In this document: in pieces, positions 43,176-52,513 of the stretch | Layout: each line of letters opens with the position of its first letter | Position numbering within the stretch: position 1 is the first letter of the stretch | DNA from: Ruegeria arenilitoris | GTDB taxonomy: Bacteria > Pseudomonadota > Alphaproteobacteria > Rhodobacterales > Rhodobacteraceae | Length of the DNA: 64,000 bases | Assembly: GCF_013032855.1 (NCBI RefSeq) | Contig: NZ_WQDA01000001.1 | Coordinates: forward strand, 751,501-815,500 | Direction of reading: 5' to 3' | Translations under genes and position numbers: made by a program | The notes under the pieces: model-generated | Database searches by the model: none | What the model was told of the DNA's origin: nothing | What the model saw: the letters and a program-made list of their open reading frames with translations, nothing else

Positions 43176-43652
43176 TCAGGCGAGGTAGAACAGATAGCGG
43201 TCAGGCGCGATGGAGTCCGGGCCGTTGATCTGTTCGAACCCTTCCAGCGGTTGGCCGGAAATCAGCAACCCGCCTGGGACCATGACCGAGCCAATCAGCT
43301 TGCTGAGCCTCGCCGCTTCGACCACGTCTTCATGTTTGATCCCGCGACCGAAATCATAATGCGCCAATGCGATCCGCGGGCCGTCTTCGGCCAGCTTCTT
43401 CAGCATCGGTTCGGCCTCGCCCTGCAGAAAATCTTCGGCCGGCGGGGTGCTGTCCGGGTGACACTGCAGAACCCGGTCCATGACCCAGATGCGCCGGTCG
43501 GGCAGGATCTCGCGCAGGTGGTCATAGGTGCGGCCGTTGCCCAATCCCATGTCCAGCACATCGCCTTTCAGCCCTTTGATCCGCGCCGCAGCCCAGTTCA
43601 GCCCGTCGCGCTGGGCGGTCAGGCGTCGCAGCATGGAATCCAGTCGGCTCAT
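43176..43652 (-). CDS. Small class I SAM-dependent methyltransferase-like protein 1
   Basis: A 158-residue Rossmann-type protein with the SAM-binding motif I as DVLDMGLGNGRTYDHL (residues about 31-46), and DRVLQCHPDSTPP after it. The ATG at 43652 is preceded by GAGGAG. It is the last of the seven-gene glycosyltransferase operon, 18 bp after the deacetylase-like gene. A paralogue with the same LGLGNGRTY and HPDSTPP motifs is at 59963-60460. The substrate is unknown, and SAM binding is inferred from motif I. Confidence 0.75.
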   Translation of the reverse strand: MSRLDSMLRRLTAQRDGLNWAAARIKGLKGDVLDMGLGNGRTYDHLREILPDRRIWVMDRVLQCHPDSTPPAEDFLQGEAEPMLKKLAEDGPRIALAHYDFGRGIKHEDVVEAARLSKLIGSVMVPGGLLISGQPLEGFEQINGPDSIAPDRYLFYLA

Positions 43653-43670
43653 CAAGGTCTCCTCGGGTAA

Positions 43671-44423
43671 TCAGTGTGGTCCTGCGGACCAGACGCGTGT
43701 GGGGCCAGCCATGAGACAATCCAGAAGCGCCTCGGTAAAGTCCCAGATCTGTTGATCATGGACAAGATGATGGGTCAACACGCCAAAAGGTTCGGTTGGG
43801 TCGGCACGTCCCTCTCGGCGATCCTGCAGCATCGAGACGGTTTTGGCGATCAACGCATTCGGATCGGCCAACCCTCGCTTACCACGCCAGTCGATCGGAT
43901 CCAGATGGGTATTGACCTGAGTCAGGCCCGGCGCTGCTACTACGTGCGTTCTGGGCGTGGCCGTGGACAGGAACTGATAGCCGATCTCCGCAAGCTCTGC
44001 CGTCACTTCGGGCGCGATGCGGTTCCAAGGGGGGACGAACATCGGGCACAGACGATCACCGAAGGACTCCTGCAGACGCAGGAAGCCATTGCGTGCATCA
44101 GACACAATCGAGGCGGGCGGACGATGCAGGCGGAACTCGGACTTCTTTTCGCCCTTTGGTGCGTGGTTCTGGTGCGCCCAGCCGTGAACCACCGGAATCA
44201 AGCTGGGCTGGTCGGCAACCTGGTCGACCAGACCCTGACTGGCATCGCGTGGAATGATGGCAAGATGAACCGGCAGACCGGTTCGGGATGACAGGCCCAC
44301 CAAGCGGTCTAATTGCCGGCTGGGTGCGATCGCGTCATCGTCCCGCCACCACAGTGGAAGCGTAAGCCCAGCCTCTCGCCACACCTGCAATTCGGATCGC
44401 AGCGGTGTCCAATCGGTTGTCAT
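43671..44423 (-). CDS. Polysaccharide deacetylase-like protein
   Basis: A 250-residue protein resembling the NodB-like polysaccharide deacetylase fold. WWRDDDAI (near residue 25) supplies the acidic metal site, and HGWAHQNHAP (near residue 80) the His pair. FVPPWNRIAPE matches motif 3 with a Trp-Asn-Arg variation. There is no signal peptide, so it acts in the cytosol or on a carrier-linked sugar. It overlaps the upstream glycosyltransferase by four bases. It may remove an N-acetyl group from a glycan intermediate. Confidence 0.75.
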   Translation of the reverse strand: MTTDWTPLRSELQVWREAGLTLPLWWRDDDAIAPSRQLDRLVGLSSRTGLPVHLAIIPRDASQGLVDQVADQPSLIPVVHGWAHQNHAPKGEKKSEFRLHRPPASIVSDARNGFLRLQESFGDRLCPMFVPPWNRIAPEVTAELAEIGYQFLSTATPRTHVVAAPGLTQVNTHLDPIDWRGKRGLADPNALIAKTVSMLQDRREGRADPTEPFGVLTHHLVHDQQIWDFTEALLDCLMAGPTRVWSAGPH

Positions 44424-45562
44424 TGCCGAGCCTCCCAGAGCGAGGTGGCAATCTCTACCGACTTGCTGGCTCCGTCGAACCCGCCGTTCAATGGTTCGCG
44501 CGGGCCTTGATGCAGGACGCGGTCGACTGCTTGGGCCAATGCCTCTCCGGTCAGCTTCGCGCTGTTCAGCACGTCGACGGCCGGCAGGCGCGCGAGGCTC
44601 TTTGCCCTCAGGGTCTGCTCCACTTCCTTACCATCGTCGAATGGGATCAGAACGGCCGGGGTCGCGCATTGCAGCAAGTCCATGGCGGTGTTGTACCCGC
44701 ACATGCTGACCGAGGCTGCGGCCAGCGGTAGCATTTGTCTGAAATCCGGACGTACGGGCTCCAGAATGACATTTTCGCCATTTGTCATGTGCCTCAGTTC
44801 GGCAATCCGGTCTTCGGCATCCTGACCGCCGACCAGCAGGCGCCAGCGCCAGTTGGGCATCTTTTGGGCGGCCTCGATGGCCGCGCGAAAGATCGGTTGC
44901 CCGACCGATCCGCCGCCAGCGCTGACCAGGATTTCATTCGCTCCTTCCCCCTGTTCATGAGGACCCGGCGCAGGCGGGGCAACAAAGCCCGTATAGAACA
45001 GGCGTCCGGCCAAGTTGCCTGTAACCGGCCAGCTGGCATCCAGCGGCGTGATTTCGGGGTCGGAATGAACCAGTACGCCGTCATAGAAACGCACAATGAT
45101 TTCTTCGGTCCGTACAGCTTTGGCGGGTTTCGACGGTGGCGCGAGGATGTCCCGGACCGAACTCAGAACAACCGGACAGGACGGCAGTGACCGCGCAGTG
45201 GACAGCAGGGCCAGAAATTCGTCGGCCAAGCTTCGGCGCCCGAAGGGATAGAGTTCCGTTATCAGGACATCGGGGTTTACCCGTCGAACAGCCTCGGTCA
45301 GGGCAATAGCGCGGGAGTTCAGATAGGTCGCGTCTGCAATATCTCCGTCGGCCGTCAGCAACCGCGTGAAATCGGTACCATCCGAACGCAGGGGTGGCAG
45401 TGCCAGCAGGGAAACTCCATCCGCATTCAGTTGTGGTGCAGGCATCCCACCGGATGCGACGGTCACGTCGTGTCCGGCATCCGCAAAAGCCCGACCCAAG
45501 GTCAAGGCTCGGCTGAGATGTCCGGTCCCCAGCAGATGGGTGACGACGATCATGGTCCTCAT
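44420..45562 (-). CDS. Glycosyltransferase, MurG/GT28-like
   Basis: A 380-residue GT-B enzyme. The N-terminal glycine-rich loop LGTGHLSRALTLGRAFADAG and the C-terminal donor-site segment MCGYNTAMDLLQCATPAVLIPF are typical of GT28/MurG-like transferases. It overlaps its operon neighbours by four bases on each side. It resembles in layout the enzyme at 48460-49674, so the operon holds two transferases of this type. Donor and acceptor are unknown. Confidence 0.8.
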   Translation of the reverse strand: MRTMIVVTHLLGTGHLSRALTLGRAFADAGHDVTVASGGMPAPQLNADGVSLLALPPLRSDGTDFTRLLTADGDIADATYLNSRAIALTEAVRRVNPDVLITELYPFGRRSLADEFLALLSTARSLPSCPVVLSSVRDILAPPSKPAKAVRTEEIIVRFYDGVLVHSDPEITPLDASWPVTGNLAGRLFYTGFVAPPAPGPHEQGEGANEILVSAGGGSVGQPIFRAAIEAAQKMPNWRWRLLVGGQDAEDRIAELRHMTNGENVILEPVRPDFRQMLPLAAASVSMCGYNTAMDLLQCATPAVLIPFDDGKEVEQTLRAKSLARLPAVDVLNSAKLTGEALAQAVDRVLHQGPREPLNGGFDGASKSVEIATSLWEARQ

Positions 45563-46143
45563 GACCCGGCCTCGCGCGGGATAAGCCGGACGGGCTCAGC
45601 CTCCGGTCGCATTTGCTCCAAATCGACCACGTAGAGACGATTGCGTTTGATGCGGAACGGCGCGGGGCCTGTGAACTCCCACCCCCAGGCAAGCGCCAGG
45701 ATGACCCGCATGATTCCGATATGGCAGACAGCTACGTTGTCACCGGTCAGGCTGGACAGCCATGGCACAAGGCGGCGGCGAATGTCGGCCGGGCTTTCGC
45801 CGTTGGGGGGACGAAATTCCCAGCTCCAATCCTCGATATGCCGGTAACCAGTGTTGGCATCTGCAATCAGGTCTTCCCCGCGTTGGCCTTCCCAGTCGCC
45901 CCAATTCATCTCGACCAGGGCGGCCGAGGTTGCGGGTTCGCGTCCGGCGACCAGCCGCGCAGTTTCGCTGGCGCGGGTCAGGGGGCTGGACCATAGTTCG
46001 GCCCGGTCCCAAGGAGTTGGCAAGCGATATCGGGCCAGTTCGGCCTTTGCCTGATCATCGAGGCTGATGTCGCTGCGCCCCTGAATGCGCCCTGCGCGGT
46101 TCCAGGCGGTATGACCGTGGCGCAGAAGGGCCAGACGTGTCAT
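45559..46143 (-). CDS. Histidine phosphatase-family protein
   Basis: A 194-residue phosphoglycerate mutase-like phosphatase. The phosphorylated His is in LLRHGHTAWN (Arg8-His9-Gly10), and the second catalytic His is in VCHIGIMR near residue 140. It sits between glycosyltransferase genes with four-base overlaps, which suggests it dephosphorylates a sugar phosphate or a lipid-linked intermediate of the same pathway. No signal peptide is seen. Confidence 0.85.
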   Translation of the reverse strand: MTRLALLRHGHTAWNRAGRIQGRSDISLDDQAKAELARYRLPTPWDRAELWSSPLTRASETARLVAGREPATSAALVEMNWGDWEGQRGEDLIADANTGYRHIEDWSWEFRPPNGESPADIRRRLVPWLSSLTGDNVAVCHIGIMRVILALAWGWEFTGPAPFRIKRNRLYVVDLEQMRPEAEPVRLIPREAGS

Positions 46144-47216
46144 GACATCTCCCCTACCAGCGAAGAAACTCCCGACCAGAACGTCCGCGTTGCGGTTGGC
46201 ATCAAATGACGGCCGGCCACGTAGTCGCGCGCTTTTTGACCTTCGCTCCGACGCAGTTCGGGATCGGACAGCAGCCGGTCAATTCGCTCGGCCAGCGCGG
46301 CGGCGCCGTAATCAGGGGCAGGATGATTGGCAGGCGCCAGTACGTCGCGCACTCCCGGGCGATCCTGGGCGACAACGGGGACGCCCGCGGACTGCGCCTC
46401 GAGATAGGTCATCCCGTAGGCTTCGTTGACGCCCGGCCAGACCAACAGAGCAGCATCGGAGTAAATCGTTTCCAGGTCATCGCGGCTCAGCAGGCCCAAA
46501 AAACGGACACGTGTGCCGAAGGGGGCCATCAAAGCCTCGACATCCGGGCGGGCTGGCCCGTCGCCGGCGATGTTCAGCGTCCAATCCTCATTCAAAAATG
46601 CCAGCGTATCGGCCAGAATGCGGAAGGACTCCAACTTGTCCCCGTATCGCATCATTCCCACCGTCAGCATCGGCCCCGCGCATCGAGAGGGCCGAGGCAG
46701 GTCCGATCGGGGCAGGAAGGGTGGGAGTTCAATCAATGACTGATCACCGAACCGCTCGCGTTCCAGTGTGATCAAGTCATTTGCTGTGTGATAGAAGATC
46801 ACCTGCGCGGCGTCGCAGGCATCGTGCGCAGCTTGGGCAAAGCCGGCCCAGGGCCCGGAAAGGCGCGACATGGCGCGGGTGCTCTCAAGCTGAACATAGG
46901 GTATCCCGCGCGCCCTGCAGACCGCCGGCCCCAAAAGGTCCGGAGCTTTGTAGTAGTTGTGATAGGTCACCCAGAGGCCTGTATCTGCAGGCAGTTCTGT
47001 GCTCAGTCGGGTGACCTCGGCCGCGGCTTCGCGGTCGAGACGGTTCTGAAGGTCCGGGTCTCCGGTTTTGTCATAGATGCGCAGCCGCGAGACCAGATCA
47101 ACACGATGCCCGTCGGCCCCGATTGCAGCCATCAGGTTGCGAGCCATTTCGCGGTCGCCGGACGGAACCGGGCTGTCTGGGGCTTTCATCGGCGCATAGA
47201 AGGCGACCCGAACCAT
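46140..47216 (-). CDS. Glycosyltransferase family 4-like protein
   Basis: A 358-residue GT-B enzyme. The C-terminal donor domain contains VGMMRYGDKLESF, VRFLGLLSRDDLETIYSDAALLVWPG and NEAYGMTYLEAQSAGVPVVAQ, the E-x7-E signature of GT4. The ATG at 47216 overlaps the stop of the next upstream transferase (TGATG). A leader-like extension to 47234 is not needed. The sugar specificity is unknown. Confidence 0.82.
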   Translation of the reverse strand: MVRVAFYAPMKAPDSPVPSGDREMARNLMAAIGADGHRVDLVSRLRIYDKTGDPDLQNRLDREAAAEVTRLSTELPADTGLWVTYHNYYKAPDLLGPAVCRARGIPYVQLESTRAMSRLSGPWAGFAQAAHDACDAAQVIFYHTANDLITLERERFGDQSLIELPPFLPRSDLPRPSRCAGPMLTVGMMRYGDKLESFRILADTLAFLNEDWTLNIAGDGPARPDVEALMAPFGTRVRFLGLLSRDDLETIYSDAALLVWPGVNEAYGMTYLEAQSAGVPVVAQDRPGVRDVLAPANHPAPDYGAAALAERIDRLLSDPELRRSEGQKARDYVAGRHLMPTATRTFWSGVSSLVGEMS

Positions 47217-48463
47217 CAAGTACCCTCCGCGCACAAGGCTTTCAGGCGGCGGGACAGACGCGCAATGCCGGGGTCCATGCGAAAATTGGCAAGCAAGCGG
47301 TCATAAGCCGCATCGGCCATGATTGCCGCTTTCTGCGGGTCGGCGGCCAGGGTGGAAATGGCGTCTGCCAGCGCCTTGGGTTCGTCATCGGACAAGATGC
47401 CGTGCACGTTGTTGCGGATGAATTCAGGAATGGCCGAGACCGGAGTGGACAGGATCGGCAGTTTTTGCGACGCGGCTTCCATCAGGACATTGGGCAGGCC
47501 GTCCCGGTCGCCGTCCGCGGCGATGCGGCTGGGCAGCACGAACAGATCCGCATCGCGCATGGCCGCAATGACTTCGGGTTGATCGCAGGCGCCTTTCCAA
47601 GTGATGCGATCCTGCAGGCGCAGATTTTCCGCCAGGCTGCGCAGGTTGTCCGACAAGGTGCCGCCGCCAATGTGGGTCCAGTGCCAGTCGATCTCTGGGG
47701 GGAGTATGGCCAAGGCGTGGATCAAGCGATCAAAGCCTTTCTTTTCTACCAGTCGTCCGACGGACACCATATGGAACCGTTCATCGACGGATCGCAGTTT
47801 TCGTGCGGGCGGCTCAGGAAATCGCGTCAGGTCCAGCCCGTGATAGATCAGATCGACACGGGCGGGGTCATCGGCCAGATCGCGCAAGTGCCGCGCGCCG
47901 ATCTCGGTGCAGGTTGCGCCGAACGCCGCTCCGAAGGTGTCAGCGTGAAGTTTTTCACGCTTTTCCCACTCGGGCGACGTCCAGATATCCTTGGCGTGAG
48001 CCGAAAAGCTCCACGGCAGGCCGCGCATGATTGCAGCATAGCGGGCAACCGAGGACGGGGTATGCAGGAAGTGGGCATACAGCGCGCGCGTGTCGCCGGG
48101 CAATTCCGCGGCCAGAACGCAAGCCTGTCCAAAGCGGCGGATCCGGTTGTGCGTGGGATCGCGACGCAGATCCTGTCGCCACACCCGGTAGGCCTGTGCG
48201 TAACCCGGAAGCGCCTGTGCGGTTCGTCTCGCCGCCCATACGCGTTGGGGTTCTTGGTACAGGTATTCGGGAAGATAATGCACCCGCCCCTGAAACCGGT
48301 CGTGCAGGGGATGGCGTTTGGTGTCGGTCGGGTGGCGCAATGACCAAATGTCAAAGGCGTGGCCGGCATCCTGCAAAGCAACCAATTCCTGAGCGATGAA
48401 CGTCTCGGACAGGCGCGGCCAACCCTTGACCAACACCGCCAGTCGCGGCTCTGCGTCGGTCAT
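47216..48463 (-). CDS. Glycosyltransferase family 4-like protein
   Basis: A 415-residue GT4-type transferase. The N-terminus has VKGWPRLSETFIAQEL, a motif common in exopolysaccharide transferases. The C-terminal domain has VSVGRLVEKKGFDRLI and DGLPNVLMEAASQKLPILST. It overlaps both operon neighbours. SETFI-type enzymes usually extend a lipid-linked or free glycan; the acceptor is unknown. Confidence 0.85.
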   Translation of the reverse strand: MTDAEPRLAVLVKGWPRLSETFIAQELVALQDAGHAFDIWSLRHPTDTKRHPLHDRFQGRVHYLPEYLYQEPQRVWAARRTAQALPGYAQAYRVWRQDLRRDPTHNRIRRFGQACVLAAELPGDTRALYAHFLHTPSSVARYAAIMRGLPWSFSAHAKDIWTSPEWEKREKLHADTFGAAFGATCTEIGARHLRDLADDPARVDLIYHGLDLTRFPEPPARKLRSVDERFHMVSVGRLVEKKGFDRLIHALAILPPEIDWHWTHIGGGTLSDNLRSLAENLRLQDRITWKGACDQPEVIAAMRDADLFVLPSRIAADGDRDGLPNVLMEAASQKLPILSTPVSAIPEFIRNNVHGILSDDEPKALADAISTLAADPQKAAIMADAAYDRLLANFRMDPGIARLSRRLKALCAEGT

Positions 48464-49674
48464 CCGGTCGCTCGTTCCTGTTCCACGCTCAGCAGGGCTT
48501 CGACCCGATCAGAGACATAGTCCAAGCCATCCAGCAAACCGGCCCGGATCGCCTGCGAGGGAAGGGGCTGCTGCGGCAGGTTGCGAATGGCCGTGATCAT
48601 CGCATCGGCCGTCAACCCATCGCGGGTCTCGTCCAGCATCCGCACAAGGCCCAGTTCCTCGGCGCGCGAGGCGCGAATCCACTGTTCCAGCCGCGGGGTG
48701 GTTCGCGGGACGATCACCGCGCGTTTGTCAAAGGAGAGCACCTCACAAAACGTGTTGTATCCGCCCATGCAGACCACACCCGCCGCGCCGGCGAACAGGG
48801 TTTCGATCTGGGATTCGAACCCGACCGCCGTCACACGACCGTTTAGGGCCGCCACGCGGGCCTCGAAGTCTTCGCGCAACTCACCGGACAGGAAAGGGCC
48901 ATAGACGAGCAGGGCTCGGGGGGACAGATCAGGGTCTTTTTCATATGCGGACAGGACAAGGTTGACCATTGCCTTCCCGTCGCCACCGCCTCCGGGCGTG
49001 ATAAGGATATAGGGCTGCTCGGGAGGTTCGCCGACAGGGCCGAGATCGCGGCGCAGATAGCCGGTCCAGTGAATCCGCGCCTGCGCCGACGGGCTGAGCG
49101 GTAATCCTTCTGTCGGGTCATAAACGGAACGCAGGCCGTAGACCCAGATTTCGTGATAGTATTTCTCGGTTGCGGCGACGGCATCCTTTCGGGCCCATTC
49201 CGCGGCCAGAACCTCGGGTTCGTCCAGAACGTCGCGAAGGCCTAGCACCAGTTTGGCGCGCCCGGATTGATGCAGCTGTTCAAGGGTAGGCAGCAGTTCG
49301 CCCCGGAAACCGGTCGGCTCCTTGTCGACGACGACGACGTCCGGGTCGAATTGGCGCATGGTGGTCTGGATCAGTCCCGAACGCAGCTCGGTGACCTCGT
49401 CAATCCCCATTCCGATCGTACGCGCGGCATACGAACCATCGGCCCGCTTGGTCACGCCCGGCAGGCGTACATGGTCCACACGCCGCGGAAAAGTGAAGCG
49501 CCCGGCAACGGGCGAGCCCGTCAGGATCAGCGCCGAAGCCCGCGGGTTCGCCCGCGTCATTGCCGCAGCCAGCGCTCGGGAGCGTCTGAGATGACCCAGT
49601 CCGAACGTATCGTGACTGTAGAACATTATGCGCGGAGCGCGACCGGTCTGTTTGTCGTCGATGCCTAGGCTCAT
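48460..49674 (-). CDS. Glycosyltransferase, MurG/GT28-like (first gene of the operon)
   Basis: A 404-residue GT-B protein. FYSHDTFGLGHLRRSRALAAAM near residue 17 is the acceptor-domain loop, and VCMGGYNTFCEVLSFDKRAV lies in the donor domain. I chose ATG 49674 (GAGCGAGGG upstream) over an in-frame GTG at 49722, because a TATAAG element at 49730-49735 would put transcription start almost on that GTG. It begins the seven-gene operon. Related in layout to the transferase at 44420-45562. Confidence 0.78.
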   Translation of the reverse strand: MSLGIDDKQTGRAPRIMFYSHDTFGLGHLRRSRALAAAMTRANPRASALILTGSPVAGRFTFPRRVDHVRLPGVTKRADGSYAARTIGMGIDEVTELRSGLIQTTMRQFDPDVVVVDKEPTGFRGELLPTLEQLHQSGRAKLVLGLRDVLDEPEVLAAEWARKDAVAATEKYYHEIWVYGLRSVYDPTEGLPLSPSAQARIHWTGYLRRDLGPVGEPPEQPYILITPGGGGDGKAMVNLVLSAYEKDPDLSPRALLVYGPFLSGELREDFEARVAALNGRVTAVGFESQIETLFAGAAGVVCMGGYNTFCEVLSFDKRAVIVPRTTPRLEQWIRASRAEELGLVRMLDETRDGLTADAMITAIRNLPQQPLPSQAIRAGLLDGLDYVSDRVEALLSVEQERATG

Positions 49675-50035
49675 GCCCTCGCTCGTATCTTTGTTACGGT
49701 GCAGTTTCCGCGCGTTTCGCACCAGTTATCTTATATTTTTTGACGCCGCCTGCCAAAGGGTCTGTGTCAAAGCCGCAAATGCGTCAATCATTGCGATTTG
49801 GCAACAGCCATTGCGCAAGTCACCAATAACGCGAAGCCTGCAACATTCCCCGAAGTTGGCAAAGCCCGGAATTGCCGGATGCTGCCTGCTCTTATAGGAA
49901 TTCCAGAGGGTTGGAAACATCCTGCCTTTGGGCTTGCGCCAAAAACACGGTCCTACACGATGTCGGGAAGCAACGAGTGGATCGTTTGATCAAGGCGGGT
50001 GCCTTCTATAGGCTGCCGTGCAGCAAGAGATCAGG
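49675..50035. other. 361-bp intergenic region between divergent glycosyltransferase operon and mscS-like gene
   Basis: This is the longest gene-free stretch of the window. On the minus strand TATAAG (49735-49730) with TTTGGC about 16 bp upstream could be the glycosyltransferase promoter. The stretch is AT-richer around 49728-49745. No dyad, repeat or RNA gene was recognised in the remainder. Confidence 0.4.
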
Positions 50036-52420
50036 ATGCAAGACCTTATGAAACCGAACTTTCTTGTCCGTGTACTGTTCCTGACGTGGACAATCGCTCT
50101 GGTCTGCGCGACCGGTGCGGCGGCGCAGACCTCGTTGATCCCGGGGTATCCCGGGGCGTCCGGTGAAACAGAGGCCCCGCAGGACAACGATGTTGCGGCC
50201 GCGATCCGCGCCGCGACCGAGGCGGGCGCCAGCGTGATCGTCATCGACAGCGCCGGGCAGGTCGTATCCTCGGTTGGGCAGGCTGGTGGCCAGCCCGAGG
50301 ACGTCGCTCATGATCCGATGGCGGAAAGTTCGCAGTTGATGAAGGCGCAGGAGCGCTTTGCCAAGTTCAGCGAAGCCGTGCGATCCCGCCTTGAGGCGTT
50401 GCCCTATTCGATCTTCGAGGTGCGCTACATCCTCGAGCAAACCAGTCCTGATGGCCGGATTTTCACCTATGTCGAGGTGCTGGGATGGAACATACTGTTC
50501 CTGATGGTTGGCCGATGGCTGTCGATCGAGCTGTACGGCAAGCGCTTTGCCCGACGGTGGGTCGTCGCCCGGATCAAGGAAAACCCGCAGGGGTATCGGG
50601 AAAAGATGCCGTTCCTTGTGTTCCGGTTCTTGATGGGTATCGGGGCCACGGTGTTTGCAATGCTTATGGCTCTGATCGTCGGGTATCTGTTCTTCGGCGA
50701 GGCCGAGGATATCTCGATCCAGTTCACCGTCACGGCGATTTTCACGGCGTTTTTCCTGTCACGTACGGTTTCCGACCTGTGGCGGATGGTGCTGTCGCCG
50801 TATCTCAGCCAGTACAGGTTGCCGCCATTCTCGGACCGGGACGCCAAGCGGCTGTACATCTGGGCATCGGCGCTGGCGACCTATGACATTACCGCTGTTC
50901 TGTTTTCCACCTGGGTGGCGGATTTCGGGCTCAACTACAACGTCTACGCGATGGTTTATGGCGGGCTGACCCTGATCGGGATGGTCGGGAACATCCTGAT
51001 GATCCTGTTCAATGCCCGGGCCATTTCGAACGCCATCCGAGGCGGCCGTCAGCCGGACCAGGTATCTTGGTTGCTGCGGTTCGTATCATTTGGCTGGGCC
51101 CCGGCCCTGATCGTCTATCTGGTCTTCAGTTGGTTCAAGCTGGCGGTGGATCTGGTGCTCGAGACCGAGGACTCGCTGCCGATCGTCGCAAGCAGCTACA
51201 TGATCTTCATGTCGGTCGTCATCGCATATGGCGCCATGAACTATCTGCTCGAGCGGTACTTCGATCGCAACCGGCAGATCGAGGCTCTGAATGCCGAACT
51301 CGATACCGATGAAGATACCATGCGGACCTCGGAGACGCCCGAGGCGGAGAAGCGCAAGCACACATTGGTGACCTACGAAGATCTTGCGCGGCGTGTCGCG
51401 GGCATCCTGGCCTTTGTAGTTGGCATCTACGCACTGGTCGTCATTTGGAATCCCGAAGCCAGCTGGAGCGAGGATTTGCCCATTGGCAGGGCGCTGGATG
51501 TGATGGTGATCCTATTCATCGGCTACATCCTGTTCCACTTCTTCCGGATCTGGATCGACACCAAGATCGCTGCAGAAACCGATGATGGAGCCGCCGAAGC
51601 CGAGTTGGGTGACGAGGGAGGAGAGGGCGGTCAAAGCCGCCTTGCCACGCTGCTGCCTCTGTTCAGGGGCGCCATATTGGCCGTGGTGGTCGTGACCATC
51701 GTGCTGATCGTTCTGATGGAACTGGGAATAAATGTCAGCCCTCTGTTTGCGGGCGCAGGCGTTGTCGGTCTGGCCGTGGGCTTTGGCTCGCAAACCCTGG
51801 TGCGGGACATTTTCTCGGGCGCCTTCTTCCTGCTGGATGACGCGTTCCGCAAGGGAGAATACATCGACATCGGAGATGTCAAAGGTACGGTCGAAAAAAT
51901 CTCGGTCCGGTCTTTCCAGCTGCGCCACCATCTGGGGGCCCTGAACACGATCCCGTTTGGTGAAATCAAGGTCCTGACCAACTACTCGCGCGACTGGGTG
52001 ATCATGAAACTGCCTCTGCGGGTGACCTATGACACGGACGTCGAGAAGGTCCGCAAACTGATCAAGAAGCTGGGGCAGGAGCTGCTGGAGGATCCGGTGA
52101 TCGGGGACAACTTCATCCAGCCGCTCAAGTCGCAGGGCGTTATCGAGATGCAGGATTCCGCGATGATCATCCGGGTGAAGTTTATGACCAAGCCGGGCGA
52201 CCAGTGGCTGGTGCGCAAAAAGGTGTACCAAGAAATCCGCGAGTTGTTCGCGCGCGAAGGCATCAAGTTTGCCCACCGCGAAGTCACGGTACGACTGGCC
52301 GATGGCAAGGAGCCCGAAGACCTGTCTCCGAAACAACGCGAGGCGGTCACCGGCGCGGTGCAAGCCGCGATTGACGAGGAGTATCTAGACGATATCGGCC
52401 CCGGTGGAGACGACCGCTAG
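50036..52420 (+). CDS. Large MscS-family mechanosensitive ion channel
   Basis: A 794-residue inner-membrane channel. It has a signal-like N-terminus (FLVRVLFLTWTIALVCATGAAAQ), a periplasmic segment, a series of membrane helices between about residues 145 and 580, and the MscS pore and beta domain near the C-terminus (VVGLAVGFGSQTLVRDIFSG, then FRKGEYIDIGDVKGTVEKI). It is far larger than E. coli MscS (286), in the range of YbdG/MscM-like channels. Start choice is uncertain between ATG 50036 and ATG 50048. It releases solutes on hypo-osmotic shock, useful in a bacterium that accumulates betaines or DMSP. Confidence 0.87.
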   Translation: MQDLMKPNFLVRVLFLTWTIALVCATGAAAQTSLIPGYPGASGETEAPQDNDVAAAIRAATEAGASVIVIDSAGQVVSSVGQAGGQPEDVAHDPMAESSQLMKAQERFAKFSEAVRSRLEALPYSIFEVRYILEQTSPDGRIFTYVEVLGWNILFLMVGRWLSIELYGKRFARRWVVARIKENPQGYREKMPFLVFRFLMGIGATVFAMLMALIVGYLFFGEAEDISIQFTVTAIFTAFFLSRTVSDLWRMVLSPYLSQYRLPPFSDRDAKRLYIWASALATYDITAVLFSTWVADFGLNYNVYAMVYGGLTLIGMVGNILMILFNARAISNAIRGGRQPDQVSWLLRFVSFGWAPALIVYLVFSWFKLAVDLVLETEDSLPIVASSYMIFMSVVIAYGAMNYLLERYFDRNRQIEALNAELDTDEDTMRTSETPEAEKRKHTLVTYEDLARRVAGILAFVVGIYALVVIWNPEASWSEDLPIGRALDVMVILFIGYILFHFFRIWIDTKIAAETDDGAAEAELGDEGGEGGQSRLATLLPLFRGAILAVVVVTIVLIVLMELGINVSPLFAGAGVVGLAVGFGSQTLVRDIFSGAFFLLDDAFRKGEYIDIGDVKGTVEKISVRSFQLRHHLGALNTIPFGEIKVLTNYSRDWVIMKLPLRVTYDTDVEKVRKLIKKLGQELLEDPVIGDNFIQPLKSQGVIEMQDSAMIIRVKFMTKPGDQWLVRKKVYQEIRELFAREGIKFAHREVTVRLADGKEPEDLSPKQREAVTGAVQAAIDEEYLDDIGPGGDDR

Positions 52421-52480
52421 GGCGCTCCCGCCCCTTTGACCTGCGGCGCCGCTGCGCCGCCGTTCCAAGCGTTGGGCAGG

Positions 52481-52499
52481 GCCGCGCGTTCCGCGCGGC
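52481..52499. terminator. Perfect GC hairpin between convergent mscS-like and CoA-transferase genes
   Basis: GCCGCGCG (52481-52488) and CGCGCGGC (52492-52499) pair perfectly around a TTC loop. They lie between the convergent stops at 52420 and 52514. The following T-tract is short (CCTTTGTT), so this is a probable but not canonical terminator. Confidence 0.45.
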
Positions 52500-52513
52500 G
52501 GTCGGGCCTTTGT

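Noticed and set aside
49675..49722. Longer start (GTG 49722) for the first glycosyltransferase
   Set aside because: A TATAAG element at 49730-49735 would place the transcription start at about this codon; ATG 49674 has an adequate ribosome site.
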